Assembly (NCBI RefSeq): GCF_008642375.1
Contig: NZ_CP029194.1
Coordinates: 7,434,501-7,498,500 of the forward strand
Length of the DNA stretch: 64,000 nt
From: Streptomyces venezuelae
Lineage (GTDB): Bacteria; Actinomycetota; Actinomycetes; Streptomycetales; Streptomycetaceae
Reading direction: 5' to 3'
Part shown: positions 35,942 through 44,494 of the stretch, in pieces
How the letters are laid out: the number at the start of each line of letters is the position of its first letter
Position numbering within the stretch: position 1 is the first letter of the stretch
The notes under the pieces: generated by a model
What the model was told of the DNA's origin: nothing
The model's database searches: none
The model's input: the letters and a program-made list of their open reading frames with translations, nothing else
Position numbers and translations under genes: made by a program

Positions 35942-37384
35942 TCACTCCCGCCCCACCGCCTCCGCCACCAACCGGACTCCCCGCTCGATGGCCGAGGGCG
36001 CCAGATGCGCGTAGCCGACGACCAGCCGTACGTCCCCGTCGGCGGGCCGCTCCGTGCCGTACTCCTCCAGGGGCCGCAGTGCCACGCCCGCCTCCGCCGC
36101 CCGCGTCAGGAACCGCGCGGGAGGACCGAACCGCCCCGGCACGCGCGCGATGACGTGCAGCCCGGCCGCGATCCCGCTCACCCCGGTGCCCGGCAGATGC
36201 GCGGCGAGCGCGGCGAGCAGCGCGTCCCGCCGCCCCCGGTAGGCACGCTGACAGCGCCTCAGCTGCCGGTCGTAGCCGCCGCCCGTCACGAACTCCGCGA
36301 GCGTCGCCTGATCGAGTACGGGATTGCCGAGGTCCATCGTCCGTTTCCGCTCGACGACCTCGTCGAGCAGCGCCCCCGGGACGAGCATCCAGCCCAGACG
36401 CAGCCCGGGCGCCAGCGACTTGCTCACCGATCCCGCGTACGCGACGCGCTCCGGGTCGAGCCCCTGGAGCGCACCGACGGGCGCCCGGTCGTACCGGAAG
36501 TCCCCGTCGTAGTCGTCCTCCAGGACGTACCCGTCCACCGTCCGCGCCCAGTCGAGGAGCGCGGCGCGCCGCTCCGCCGACCAGCTGATCCCGGAGGGGA
36601 ACTGGTGGGAGGGAGTCACGACCACCGCGCGCACCCCGGAGTCGGCCAGCGGCCCGGGCCGCAGCCCCTCCTCGTCGAGCGGCAGCCACACCGTGTCCAT
36701 GCCGGTCGCCGCGAACAGCCGCCCGTGCTCCGGGCTGCCGGGATCCTCGATGCCGACCTCGCGCAGCCCCCGGCCCCGCAGCACGAAGCCGAGCAGCGTC
36801 GACGCCTGCGCGACGCCCGAACAGACCACGAGCCGCTCCGGATCGGCCACCACACCCCGCCGCCGTGTCAGCATCCCGGCCAGCGCCTCGCGCAGCCCGG
36901 GCAGCCCGCGCGGGTCCGGATATCCGAGCGCGGGGTGCGGCAGCCGCGCCAGGACGGACCGCTGGGCCGCCGCCCACGAGGTCCTCGGGAAGAGGGACAG
37001 GTCGGGGGTGCCCGGACGGAAGTCCACCAGGACCCGGGGCATCCCGGGCGCCGGGCCGTGGGCCCCGCGCACGGCGGAGCGCGCCGCCCCGCCCACCCAC
37101 GTCCCCGCGCCACGGTCGCTGCGCAGGTACCCCTCGGCGGTGAGCTGTTCGTACGCCTCGGTGACCAGGCCCCGCGAGACACCGAGGTCGGCCGCGAGCT
37201 CACGGCTCGACGGCAGCCGGGTCCCCGGCGTCAGCCGCCCCGAGCGCACCGCGTCCCGCAGGGCCTCCTGAAGGGCCCGCCCCCGCCGCCGGGCCGGGGT
37301 ACCGGCCGCCGGCAGGAGCAACTCCCAGGCGGGCTGGACGTGCGGCCCCGCTTGCGGAGGACTCCCGTCCGTCTCGAATGGCAC
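35942..37384 (-). CDS. MocR-type GntR/aminotransferase regulator (PdxR-like)
   Basis: A 480-aa fusion of a GntR winged helix (about residues 35-100; LPSSRELAADLGVSRGLVTEAYEQL) and a class I aminotransferase fold with PLP lysine in YAGSVSKSLAPGLRLGW. MocR regulators sense PLP or an amine adduct; PdxR members activate pyridoxal 5'-phosphate synthesis genes. No pdxS/pdxT gene is adjacent within the window. The GTG start follows GAGGCGGAC. The aminotransferase motif set looks complete, including EDDYDGDFRYDR. Confidence 0.88.
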   Translation of the reverse strand: MPFETDGSPPQAGPHVQPAWELLLPAAGTPARRRGRALQEALRDAVRSGRLTPGTRLPSSRELAADLGVSRGLVTEAYEQLTAEGYLRSDRGAGTWVGGAARSAVRGAHGPAPGMPRVLVDFRPGTPDLSLFPRTSWAAAQRSVLARLPHPALGYPDPRGLPGLREALAGMLTRRRGVVADPERLVVCSGVAQASTLLGFVLRGRGLREVGIEDPGSPEHGRLFAATGMDTVWLPLDEEGLRPGPLADSGVRAVVVTPSHQFPSGISWSAERRAALLDWARTVDGYVLEDDYDGDFRYDRAPVGALQGLDPERVAYAGSVSKSLAPGLRLGWMLVPGALLDEVVERKRTMDLGNPVLDQATLAEFVTGGGYDRQLRRCQRAYRGRRDALLAALAAHLPGTGVSGIAAGLHVIARVPGRFGPPARFLTRAAEAGVALRPLEEYGTERPADGDVRLVVGYAHLAPSAIERGVRLVAEAVGRE

Positions 37385-37460
37385 GTCCGCCTCACGATTC
37401 TGTCTCTGGGAGTCCGCTTCCGACGAGTACGACGGTTGCGACGAGTACGACGAGTGTGCC

Positions 37461-38138
37461 CTACTCGCCGATCTCGACCGGAGTGCCCGCGGTGCCCGGT
37501 GCCGCCGTCGGAGTCGCCTTCTTCTGGGTGATGTCCTGGAGGAGCTGGGCGAGGTCGACTCCTGTGGTGGAGGAGAGGAGTTCCATGCCCTGGGTGACGT
37601 TGTCGGTGACGGTACGGGTCAACCGGCTGGCCCCGTCGGTGGAGATGACGGTCAGCTTGTCGACCGCCGAGAGGGGCTCGGAGGCCTTGGCGACGACTTG
37701 CGGGAGGACCTCGACGAGCATCTGGAGGACGGCGGCGTCTCCGTACCGGGCGAAGGCGTCGGCCTTCTTCTGCATGGCTCCGGCCTCGGCGGAGCCCCGC
37801 GCGGCGATGGCCGCGGCCTCGCCCTCGATGCGCACGGCTTCGGCGAGGGGTCCTGCGGCGTTGGCCTGGGCGGCGGCCTCGTCGGTCTGGGCCTTGATCT
37901 CGGCCTGCTTGAGGCCGAAGACTCCGCCGCCGACCACGACCTTCTGGCCGCTGTTGTCGGTGAACACGCGCCCGGTGGCGGGATCGGTCGCCTGCTTGCC
38001 GCGCCGGCCCGTGATGATGAACGCCTCGCTGGGCCCGGCGACCTTGTGGCGGGTGATGACGGTGAGGCCGAGGAGCGCGACAGGAGCGCAGGGCCTCGCG
38101 TTCGTCACGGGTGAGCCTGCGGCCCCCCGCGCACACAT
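37461..38138 (-). pseudogene. Internally deleted flotillin/SPFH gene remnant
   Basis: This frame reads as pieces of a flotillin: RHKVAGPSEAFIITGRRGK and TDNSGQKVVVGGGVF from the N-terminal region, then directly LKQAEIKAQTDEAAAQANAAGPLAEA from the coiled coil, then RIEGEAAAIAARGSAEAG and the C-terminus with VDLAQLLQDITQKK. The SPFH core (about 170 residues) between GGGVF and LKQAEIK and part of the coiled coil are missing, although the frame is preserved. The N-terminal membrane helix is also lost; it is replaced by out-of-frame sequence from a regulator remnant. Full-length flotillins have about 470 residues, this one 225. A functional product is unlikely, but an in-frame short protein cannot be excluded. 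Confidence 0.75.
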
Positions 38139-38208
38139 CGGTGAGGATCTCGGCGTACCCCGCCAGGTACTCCTCGACCGGCTCCCTCTCCCTGTCCGTC
38201 TCCGTCAC
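38080..38208 (-). pseudogene. 5' fragment of a sensory/PucR-like regulator gene
   Basis: GTG 38208, with GGGAGGGG upstream, opens a frame encoding VTETDREREPVEEYLAGYAE followed by a TGRRLTRDE-like segment (GGRRLTRDEREALRS). That resembles the N-terminus of Streptomyces PucR/helix-turn-helix sensory regulators. After about 43 codons the sequence abruptly becomes flotillin-like in another frame near 38080. The remainder of the regulator is absent. The family assignment is from memory and moderate. Confidence 0.5.
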
Positions 38209-38389
38209 GGCCCCTCCCGCCCTGCCTGGCGCGCCTTGACGAGTTCTTGACGCGCGGGGACCAGGGGTGACACGCCGCGCGCCCGGACGAGGAACGGAGC
38301 GGGCCCCCTCCGACGCACGGAAGTGGTCCCCGATAGCGCGGGGAAAGTGGACCTCCACCGGGACCGCTCCGCTTCCTAACGTCGGGACC

Positions 38390-39550
38390 ATGAACGCGAA
38401 CTCCCTGCGCGGCGTCCTGCTCGTCACGCTCGCCTACGCCCTCGTCGGCGCCTCCTTCACGGCCAACAGCCTCCTCGGTGCCTATCCGTACGCGGGCGGG
38501 CAGGCGCTGCGGTACGCGGCGGCCTGTCTGCTCCTGCTCCCGCTCCTCGGCCGCGGCGGACTGGCCCCGCTCGGCCTCCTGACGCTCCGCCACTGGCTGC
38601 GGCTCGGCGCGGTCGCGGCCGTCGGCATGGTCGGCTTCAACCTCGCGGTGCTCGCCGCCGAACGGACCGCCGAACCGGCCGTCCCGGGTGTGCTGGTCGG
38701 CTGCGCCCCGATCGTCGTCGCCGTCCTCGTCCCGCTGACCGACGGCCGCAGGCCCGCCCCCGCCGTCCTCTACGGCGCGCTGCTCGTCGCCGCCGGCGCC
38801 TTCACCGTGCAGGGCTGGGGGCGGACGGACCTGGCCGGGATCGGCTGGTCGGTGGCGGCGCTCGCGGGCGAAGTGGGGTTCACCGTGCTCGCCGTACCGG
38901 TGCTGCGCCTGCTCGGACCGAAGCTGCTGACCGCCGCCGTGTGCGGGGTCGGCGCGGTCGAGGCGACGCTCCTCGGCCTCGCCGTCGACGGGGCGGGCTT
39001 CGTCCGGATGCCGACGGCGGTGGAGACGGGCGCCCTGGTCTGGCAGGCGGCCCTGGCCACCGTCGTCGGCTTCGTCCTCTTCTACATGGGCGTCCAGCGG
39101 ATCGGCATGGAGCGGGCCACCCTCTACACCGGGGCGATCCCGGTCGCCGCCGCGCTCAGCGCCGCCGCCGTCGCGGGCGCCGCCTTCGGACTCCCGCAGG
39201 CGGCCGGCAGCCTCCTCGTGGGCGCCGGGGCCGCCCTGGGCACCGGCCTCTTCGGCCGCAGGCGGTCAGCGGCTGCCGTCCAGGAGGACGCGGGCGACGA
39301 GAGCCGGGTCGTCGTTCATGGGCACATGGCCGCAGCCGGGCAGCCGCACCAGCCGGGCGTCGGGCAGGGCGTGCTTGGCGCGGACGCCCTGGCGGCGCAG
39401 GAGAAGCCGGTCCCTGGTGCCCCAGGCGACGGTGACCGGGACGGCGGGCACGTCGTCGCGGAAGCGGGCGGCCCGGCCCGCGGCCAGCGTCTGGTGGAAG
39501 CCGGTGGCCCCACGCAGCGCGAGGGTCTCGGCGACGACCGCCTCGGGTGA
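38390..39550 (+). CDS. EamA/DMT transporter with read-through C-tail
   Basis: 386 aa. Residues 1 to about 290 form a normal ten-helix EamA transporter (starts MNANSLRGVLLVTLAYALVG; ends near GTGLFGRRRS). The usual stop is missing. The frame runs on for about 95 residues of non-hydrophobic sequence that is simply the antisense of the convergent alpha/beta hydrolase gene, overlapping it by 285 bases. Either the original stop was lost or the tail is tolerated. TAACGT ends seven bases before the ATG, suggesting a leaderless mRNA. Confidence 0.8.
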   Translation: MNANSLRGVLLVTLAYALVGASFTANSLLGAYPYAGGQALRYAAACLLLLPLLGRGGLAPLGLLTLRHWLRLGAVAAVGMVGFNLAVLAAERTAEPAVPGVLVGCAPIVVAVLVPLTDGRRPAPAVLYGALLVAAGAFTVQGWGRTDLAGIGWSVAALAGEVGFTVLAVPVLRLLGPKLLTAAVCGVGAVEATLLGLAVDGAGFVRMPTAVETGALVWQAALATVVGFVLFYMGVQRIGMERATLYTGAIPVAAALSAAAVAGAAFGLPQAAGSLLVGAGAALGTGLFGRRRSAAAVQEDAGDESRVVVHGHMAAAGQPHQPGVGQGVLGADALAAQEKPVPGAPGDGDRDGGHVVAEAGGPARGQRLVEAGGPTQREGLGDDRLG

Positions 39551-40096
39551 ACGGCGGCCGGGGCGCGCGTAGATGGTGCTGGTGAGCACGGTCCTACCGG
39601 CCGGGGTACGGGACAGCCGCTCGATCACCGGCACGGGCAGCGCCAGGGCCGCGCCCCGCATGGCCCGCAGCGTCCCGAAGGCGTACCGCCGCTCGGCCTC
39701 CGACCAGAAGCCGGCGGGGGAGAGGGCGGTCACCGAGCGGACCAGCTTCTCCCGGCCGAGCTCGATCGCGAGCAGCCCGCCCAGGGAGTTCCCCGCGACG
39801 TGCGGCCGGTCGAAGCCGACGGCCTCGCAGAAGGCGCCGAGCACCGGGACGACGCCGGCCAGGTCGTAGGGGCAGTCCTCGGGCAGACCGTCCGAGGCAC
39901 CGAAGCCGGGGAGGTCGACGGCGATGACCTCGCGCTCGCCGGCGAGGATGTCGAGCACCGGCTCCCAGGCCTGCCAGTGGTGCCCGATGCCGTGGAGCAG
40001 CAGCAGCGGTTCCCCCGAGCCCCTCCGCTCGTACGTCAGGGACGTCGTACGGGGACCCGAAGGGGTCTCGATCGAGAACGCGATCCGTGCGGGCAT
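39266..40096 (-). CDS. Alpha/beta fold hydrolase
   Basis: A 276-aa protein. The oxyanion motif is LLLLHGIGHHW, the nucleophile elbow GNSLGG, the acid lies near WGTRDRLL and the histidine in GCGHVPMNDDP. It resembles esterases or C-C hydrolases of the MhpC/haloperoxidase type; the substrate is unknown. The TGA stop lies opposite the EamA transporter tail. The other flank faces the SigJ-like sigma factor divergently, with a palindrome between them. Confidence 0.87.
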   Translation of the reverse strand: MPARIAFSIETPSGPRTTSLTYERRGSGEPLLLLHGIGHHWQAWEPVLDILAGEREVIAVDLPGFGASDGLPEDCPYDLAGVVPVLGAFCEAVGFDRPHVAGNSLGGLLAIELGREKLVRSVTALSPAGFWSEAERRYAFGTLRAMRGAALALPVPVIERLSRTPAGRTVLTSTIYARPGRRSPEAVVAETLALRGATGFHQTLAAGRAARFRDDVPAVPVTVAWGTRDRLLLRRQGVRAKHALPDARLVRLPGCGHVPMNDDPALVARVLLDGSR

Positions 40097-40138
40097 GCCG
40101 GCTCCCTGCGGTTACTCAGATGACTCGTCAGCAAGAAT

Positions 40139-40150
40139 TACCGTTCGGTA
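40139..40150. promoter_or_regulatory. TetR-like palindrome in hydrolase/sigma factor divergon
   Basis: TACCGTTCGGTA consists of 5-bp inverted arms (TACCG/CGGTA) around TT, in the 118-bp space between the divergent hydrolase and sigma factor genes. The form resembles TetR-family operators. No TetR gene is adjacent, so the binder is unknown. Confidence 0.4.
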
Positions 40151-40214
40151 GCCAGGAGTTCAAGACCAGGGGCCGAAACTGGACAGAGCGGCGGTGGTCG
40201 GCTGGGATGGGCGG

Positions 40215-41120
40215 GTGCCCACCGATACCGAGCCCACGCCGACCGACACCCTCACCGACCTCTTCGAGGAACACCGCCGGATGCTCCTCGGTGTCGCCTA
40301 CCGGATGCTCGGCCGCGCCGCCGACGCCGAGGACGTCGTCCAGGAGGCCTGGCTCCGCTGGACCGCCGAGGACCGCGGCGCCGTCCGCGAGCCGCGCGCC
40401 TTCCTCGTACGGATCACCACCAGGCTCGCCGTCGACCGGCTGCGGCAGGCCCAGGCTCGCCGCGAGGCCTACGTCGGGCCCTGGCTGCCGGAACCCGTCG
40501 TCACCGACTTCGGGCCGACCGCCCCCGACACCGCCGAGCGCGCCCTGCTCGCCGACTCCGTCTCCCTGGCGGTCCTCGTCGTCCTGGAGTCCCTCTCCCC
40601 CCTGGAGCGGGCCGTCTTCGTGCTGCGCGAGGCCTTCGGCTTCCCCTTCGCGGAGATCGCCACCGTGCTCGACCGGTCCGAGGCGGCCGTGCGCCAGCTC
40701 GCCGGCCGGGCCCGGCGCCACGTCGACGAGGGCAAGCCGCGCTACGACGTCGACCCGACCGAGCGTCGCGACCTCACCGAGCGCTTCCTCGCCGCCGCGG
40801 CCGGCGGCGACCTCGGCGAGCTCCTCTCCCTGCTCGCCCCGGACGCGCGCCTCGTCGGCGACAGCGGAGGCAAGTCCAAGGCCCCGCTGCGGATCATCGA
40901 CACCGCCGACAAGGTCGGCCGCTTCCTCTGCGGCGTGGCGAAGGGGGCGGGGGACATCTACGACTACCGCTTCGCCGAGCTCAACGGCGCCCCCGCCGTC
41001 GTCGCCTTCGTGGACGGCAGGCCGGACTCGGTCTTCCAGGTCGAGGTGCGCGACGGCCGCGTCCAGTGCGTCTACATCATCCGCAACCCCGACAAGCTCC
41101 ACGCCCTCGCCGGCCTCTGA
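40215..41120 (+). CDS. SigJ-like ECF sigma factor with SnoaL-like C-domain
   Basis: 301 aa. Sigma region 2 (FEEHRRMLLGVAYRMLG and DAEDVVQEAWLRW) and region 4 (LSPLERAVFVLREAFGFPFAEIATVL) are clear. A SnoaL-like C-terminal domain (about residues 185-300) replaces the anti-sigma pairing seen in other ECFs, as in the SigJ (ECF41-like) group, where this domain itself modulates activity. No anti-sigma gene is adjacent. The GTG start is chosen because the region-2 domain follows; GGGATGGGCG upstream is a weak ribosome-binding site. Confidence 0.87.
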   Translation: MPTDTEPTPTDTLTDLFEEHRRMLLGVAYRMLGRAADAEDVVQEAWLRWTAEDRGAVREPRAFLVRITTRLAVDRLRQAQARREAYVGPWLPEPVVTDFGPTAPDTAERALLADSVSLAVLVVLESLSPLERAVFVLREAFGFPFAEIATVLDRSEAAVRQLAGRARRHVDEGKPRYDVDPTERRDLTERFLAAAAGGDLGELLSLLAPDARLVGDSGGKSKAPLRIIDTADKVGRFLCGVAKGAGDIYDYRFAELNGAPAVVAFVDGRPDSVFQVEVRDGRVQCVYIIRNPDKLHALAGL

Positions 41121-41179
41121 GAACCACCGGGCCGGGATCACTCAGCGCCCGCCTCCGGCCCCGTCGCCGGCCCCACCTC

Positions 41180-41212
41180 CGGCCCCGTCTCCCGTCGCGG
41201 GAGGCGGGGCCG
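41180..41212. terminator. Hairpin terminator after sigma factor gene
   Basis: CGGCCCCGTCTCCCG pairs with CGGGAGGCGGGGCCG (one G-U pair) around a TCG loop, followed by TTT. It ends the SigJ-like transcription unit. Confidence 0.8.
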
Positions 41213-41297
41213 TTTGCTGCGCCGGGCACACGACGGCGCGAACGTCCTGTGAACGATCTAGGTCAGAGGGTCACATTCAGGGGCGTCTGACGGAGGA

Positions 41298-41311
41298 TTG
41301 GTCTTGACCAA
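41298..41311. promoter_or_regulatory. dre-like (DasR-type) GntR operator
   Basis: TTGGTCTTGACCAA is a palindrome with 6-bp arms, close to the DasR responsive element TGGTCTAGACCA. It overlaps the -35 hexamer of the promoter described next, so a bound GntR protein would block transcription. Confidence 0.65.
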
Positions 41312-41332
41312 GGGGGTGGCTCGCCTTATGGT
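41304..41332 (+). promoter_or_regulatory. SigA-type promoter of the GntR regulator
   Basis: TTGACC (41304-41309) and TATGGT (41327-41332) are separated by exactly 17 bases. They fit the principal sigma factor consensus and precede the GntR gene by about 80 bases. Confidence 0.65.
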
Positions 41333-41412
41333 CGCAGAGTTAGTGCAGGAACCTTTAATAAACAAGGGCGCGGAAAAACGCCGCGGGACACGGCGAATTG
41401 CGGAGGATCAGG

Positions 41413-42153
41413 GTGGGGACCACGCAGCTGGAATCGGTACCGGAGCCGAAGTACCAGCACCTCAAGACAGTGATCGGCGAAGCGCTCGACTCGGACTTCG
41501 CCGTCGGAGAGATCCTGCCCAACGAGCGGGAGCTCGCGGCGCGCTTCGGCGTCGCCCGTGCCACGCTCCGCCAGGCCCTGGAGCAGCTGGAGCTGGAAGG
41601 CCGCCTCCAGCGCCGCCGCGGCGTCGGCACCACGGTCGCCCCGCCGCGCGTCGGTGTGGACGTCTCCACCGACCAGCACTCCTGGCCCGGCGTCGGCGAC
41701 GAGACCTGGCAGCCCCAGGATTCCGTCTCGGACGTGGTCCCGGCCGCCGTCGCGCGCGTCCTGGAGACCGAGCCGGGCGAGCGCGTGCACATCGTCCGCC
41801 GTATCCGCGTCACCCAGGGCCAGTCGGTCGCCGCCGAGCTGCTGTACGTGCCCGCCGCCTCCGTGCCGGGCCTCAGCGCCATCGACGCCCCCGCCGGACC
41901 CGCCCGGGCCCGCACGGTGCTGCGCGAGCTCCAGCACCTCGCCCTCGACGGCCAGGACCGCTCCGTGGAGCTCGGTTCCGCCCGCGCCGACGACGCCAAG
42001 GAGCTCGACCGGCTGCCCGGCGCGCCCGTCCTCGTCGTGACGACCCGCTACCTCTCCGAGGGGCGCACCGCCGCCGTCTCGGTCGCCACCTACCGCGCCG
42101 ACACCTGCCGCCTCACCTTCGGCGACTCGGTCGACCTGGTGATGGCCTCCTGA
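41413..42153 (+). CDS. GntR/HutC family regulator with UTRA domain
   Basis: A 246-aa regulator. The winged helix (about residues 13-70; NERELAARFGVARATLRQALEQLE) is followed by a UTRA effector domain (about 90-240; VLETEPGERVHIVRRIRVTQGQ). DasR-like proteins of this group bind sugar phosphates. The GTG start at 41413 is preceded by GGAGG with good spacing. Its promoter carries a dre-like site at -35, so autorepression or DasR control is likely. It is convergent with a ROK regulator, another sugar-linked family. Confidence 0.87.
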   Translation: MGTTQLESVPEPKYQHLKTVIGEALDSDFAVGEILPNERELAARFGVARATLRQALEQLELEGRLQRRRGVGTTVAPPRVGVDVSTDQHSWPGVGDETWQPQDSVSDVVPAAVARVLETEPGERVHIVRRIRVTQGQSVAAELLYVPAASVPGLSAIDAPAGPARARTVLRELQHLALDGQDRSVELGSARADDAKELDRLPGAPVLVVTTRYLSEGRTAAVSVATYRADTCRLTFGDSVDLVMAS

Positions 42154-42187
42154 CACCCGCGCTCCGCGCGCACCGGCCCGTCGAGGG

Positions 42188-42205
42188 ACCGCCGATACCG
42201 GCGGT
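42188..42205. terminator. Short hairpin between GntR and ROK genes
   Basis: ACCGCCG and CGGCGGT form a 7-bp stem around ATAC, directly between two convergent genes. It is a weak bidirectional terminator candidate. Confidence 0.5.
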
Positions 42206-43363
42206 TCAGCGGCGGGCCGTCACCGTTCCGTCGACCGCGAAGAGCTGCTCCTCGACGTGGTCCAGGGCGAGGCGCAGCGCGCCCGTGCCCACGGCGGCCT
42301 CGCCCAGCAGCGAGAGCACCACGCGCGGCGGCCGCAGGCAGAAGCGCGCCAGCTCCTCGCGGAGCGGCGGGAGCACCCCGTCGAGCCCGGCGGCCCAGCC
42401 GCCGACGACCACCAGCTCGGGGTCGAGCGCGAGCACGAGTGCCGCCACGTCGTGCACGAGCCGCTGGATGAACCGGTCCACCGCGGCCTCCGCCCGCGCG
42501 TCGCCCTTCCGGGCCAGCGCGAAGACCTCGGCGACCGCCTGCTCGTCCAGCGGGTGCAGCGGCTCGTCGGTGGTGGACAGGAGATGCTCGGGGGTGACGC
42601 CGCGGCCGAGCAGGTGCAGGGCGCCGATCTCGCCGGCCGCTCCGCCGTAGCCGCGGTGCAGCCGGCCGCCGATCAGCGACCCGGCGCCCGGGCTCAGCCC
42701 GGCGAGCACGAAGACGATGTCGTCGGAGTCGGTCGCGGCACCCTTCCAGTGCTCGGCGACCGCCGCCGCGTTCGCGTCGTTCTCGACGATCACCGGGCAC
42801 TTGAAGGAGCGGCGCAGCCGCTCGCCGAGCGCGAGTCCCGTCCAGCCGGGCAGCGCCGTACCGAGGCGCACCGTGCCGTCGGCCTCCACGATGCCGGGTG
42901 TGCCGACGCCGACGGCCCGCAGATTGGACCGGGCGACCCCGGCCCTGCGCAGGACGTCCGCGACGACCGCGCGCACCTTGTCCAGGCGCTCGTCCTCGGG
43001 GGCCGTCTCCGCGACCTCGCGGGACCCGGCGCCGATGATCCCGCCGTCCAGACCGGAGAGCAGCGCGGCCACGCGGTGCGGGCCGATCTCGATGCCGAGG
43101 AGATGACCGGCCTCCGCACGGAAGCGGAACCTCCGGGCCGGACGCCCCTGGCGCCGGGCCTCGCCCTCCTCGGGCGCGGACTCGACGACGAGCCCGCCCT
43201 CCATGAGTCCCTCGACGACACCTTCGACCGTCGGCCGGGACAGACCCGTGATCCGGGTCAGGTCCGTGAGCGTGGGCGCGTCGGCGCCCCGCAGAGCATG
43301 GAGTACCACCGCGGAGTTGATCCGCCGCAGCAGAGACGGATCCCCGCCGGTCAGCCGCCCCAC
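42206..43363 (-). CDS. ROK family transcriptional regulator
   Basis: A 385-aa protein. The N-terminal winged helix (LTDLTRITGLSRPTVEGVVEGLMEGGLV) is joined to a ROK sugar-kinase-like fold (GHLLGIEIG; VGVGTPGIVEADGTVRLG; GYGGAAGEIGALHLLGRG). The phosphate-binding DxGxT motif is replaced by EIGPH and the zinc CxCGxxGC motif is absent, so it is a regulator, not a kinase. ROK repressors respond to sugars such as xylose or N-acetylglucosamine. The GTG start has GGGAGGA six bases upstream. Confidence 0.88.
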   Translation of the reverse strand: MGRLTGGDPSLLRRINSAVVLHALRGADAPTLTDLTRITGLSRPTVEGVVEGLMEGGLVVESAPEEGEARRQGRPARRFRFRAEAGHLLGIEIGPHRVAALLSGLDGGIIGAGSREVAETAPEDERLDKVRAVVADVLRRAGVARSNLRAVGVGTPGIVEADGTVRLGTALPGWTGLALGERLRRSFKCPVIVENDANAAAVAEHWKGAATDSDDIVFVLAGLSPGAGSLIGGRLHRGYGGAAGEIGALHLLGRGVTPEHLLSTTDEPLHPLDEQAVAEVFALARKGDARAEAAVDRFIQRLVHDVAALVLALDPELVVVGGWAAGLDGVLPPLREELARFCLRPPRVVLSLLGEAAVGTGALRLALDHVEEQLFAVDGTVTARR

Positions 43364-43515
43364 AGTGTGTCCTCCCAGCTCGTGCACCTCTTCGGCGGAT
43401 GGTACTCAATGGGCCCCGGCGCGGCGAGTGCCGCCCCCGTGCCGCGCGGCCCGGGGACCCCGCGGGCCGGCCTGACGCGCCGCCAACTGTCAGTGCCGGC
43501 CGCTTTACTGGCCCC

Positions 43516-43962
43516 ATGACCACGGCACGCCACCTGGCGACGATCGACGAGTTCCGCGCGCGCCTCACGGGCGGCTCCGGCGACGGTCCGGACTCCCACC
43601 CGGCCTCTCACCCGGACTTCCACCTGGCGGAGCTCGCGACGAGCGAGGACTTCTGGGAGGACGACGGAACCCGCCGGGCGCTCGCCGAGGAGCAGTACGA
43701 AGCGGAGCGGGACGGCCTCGCCGCCCTGCTCACCGCCCGCTGGGGCCCGCCGGTGGAGCTCGACCTCTGGCCGGTCCTGGAGCGGAGCCTGGCCGGCGAG
43801 TCCTTACCGGAGCCCTGGTCCACACTCGGCGCCCACACCCCGGAGCTGCGTCTCTGGCGCGACAGCGACCTGTGGGTCGGCCTCGGGATCTCCCAGTGGG
43901 ACAAGGAGCTGCCGCTCACTCTCCTCGCCCTGGTGACCACGGCGGACCCTCCTCAGGCGTAG
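43516..43962 (+). CDS. Hypothetical protein
   Basis: A 148-aa acidic protein (MTTARHLATIDEFRARLTG). No recognisable domain. The C-terminal half contains WGPPVELDLWPVLERSLAGE and LRLWRDSDLWVGLGISQWDKELPL, with conserved Trp residues that suggest a small soluble fold. It is divergent from the ROK gene and its last ten bases overlap the 3' end of the convergent gene. Function unknown. Confidence 0.7.
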   Translation: MTTARHLATIDEFRARLTGGSGDGPDSHPASHPDFHLAELATSEDFWEDDGTRRALAEEQYEAERDGLAALLTARWGPPVELDLWPVLERSLAGESLPEPWSTLGAHTPELRLWRDSDLWVGLGISQWDKELPLTLLALVTTADPPQA

Positions 43963-44483
43963 GCGACCGCCGAGTCGACGAACCGGCGGAAGCTGCCGTG
44001 CGCGTCGGAGCCGCCGAGGTGGCTGCCGCCGGTTCCGGCCGCGAAGAGGAACGGGTCGACGTTGTACCGCTTGTTCCGGACGCCCGTGAAGCCCATGATC
44101 ACCGGATGCTGGTGCGCCACGTCCCGGGACCCGGCCCGGGAGCGGTAGAAGGACCAGGAAAGCCCCGGGGCCCGCGCGATGATCGTCTCGCCGATCTGGA
44201 GCCCCAGGTCGTAGGCGACCGCGATCCACAGCGGCCGGGGGCGCGGGGCGCGCTCGGGATCGGCCTCGACCTCGGCGAGGTACCACCGCTCCAGGGCGTC
44301 CACCGCCTCGGCGTCCGTGCCCAGCCGCAGCCCGTTCGCCTCGACCAGGGCGGCCAGTACCGAGAGCCGTTCGTCCTTGGTCGCCATCCGGTGCTCGTAC
44401 TCCCGGCGCGCGGCCACCGGGGACATGTCCTCCATCGGACCGTCCTCGACCGGCTGGAACGGCCGGTAGTCGCCCCACTCCAC
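43953..44483 (-). CDS. Hypothetical protein downstream of the Mug gene
   Basis: A 176-aa protein. Segments PLWIAVAYDLGLQIGETII and VAHQHPVIMGFTGVRNKRYN look like a folded domain, but I cannot name a family. It starts 11 bases after the Mug gene on the same strand, with AAGGGAG five bases before GTG, so it is probably the third gene of a purB-mug operon. An earlier GTG at 44498 would overlap the Mug stop. Confidence 0.72.
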   Translation of the reverse strand: MEWGDYRPFQPVEDGPMEDMSPVAARREYEHRMATKDERLSVLAALVEANGLRLGTDAEAVDALERWYLAEVEADPERAPRPRPLWIAVAYDLGLQIGETIIARAPGLSWSFYRSRAGSRDVAHQHPVIMGFTGVRNKRYNVDPFLFAAGTGGSHLGGSDAHGSFRRFVDSAVAYA

Positions 44484-44494
44484 GGGCGCTCCCT

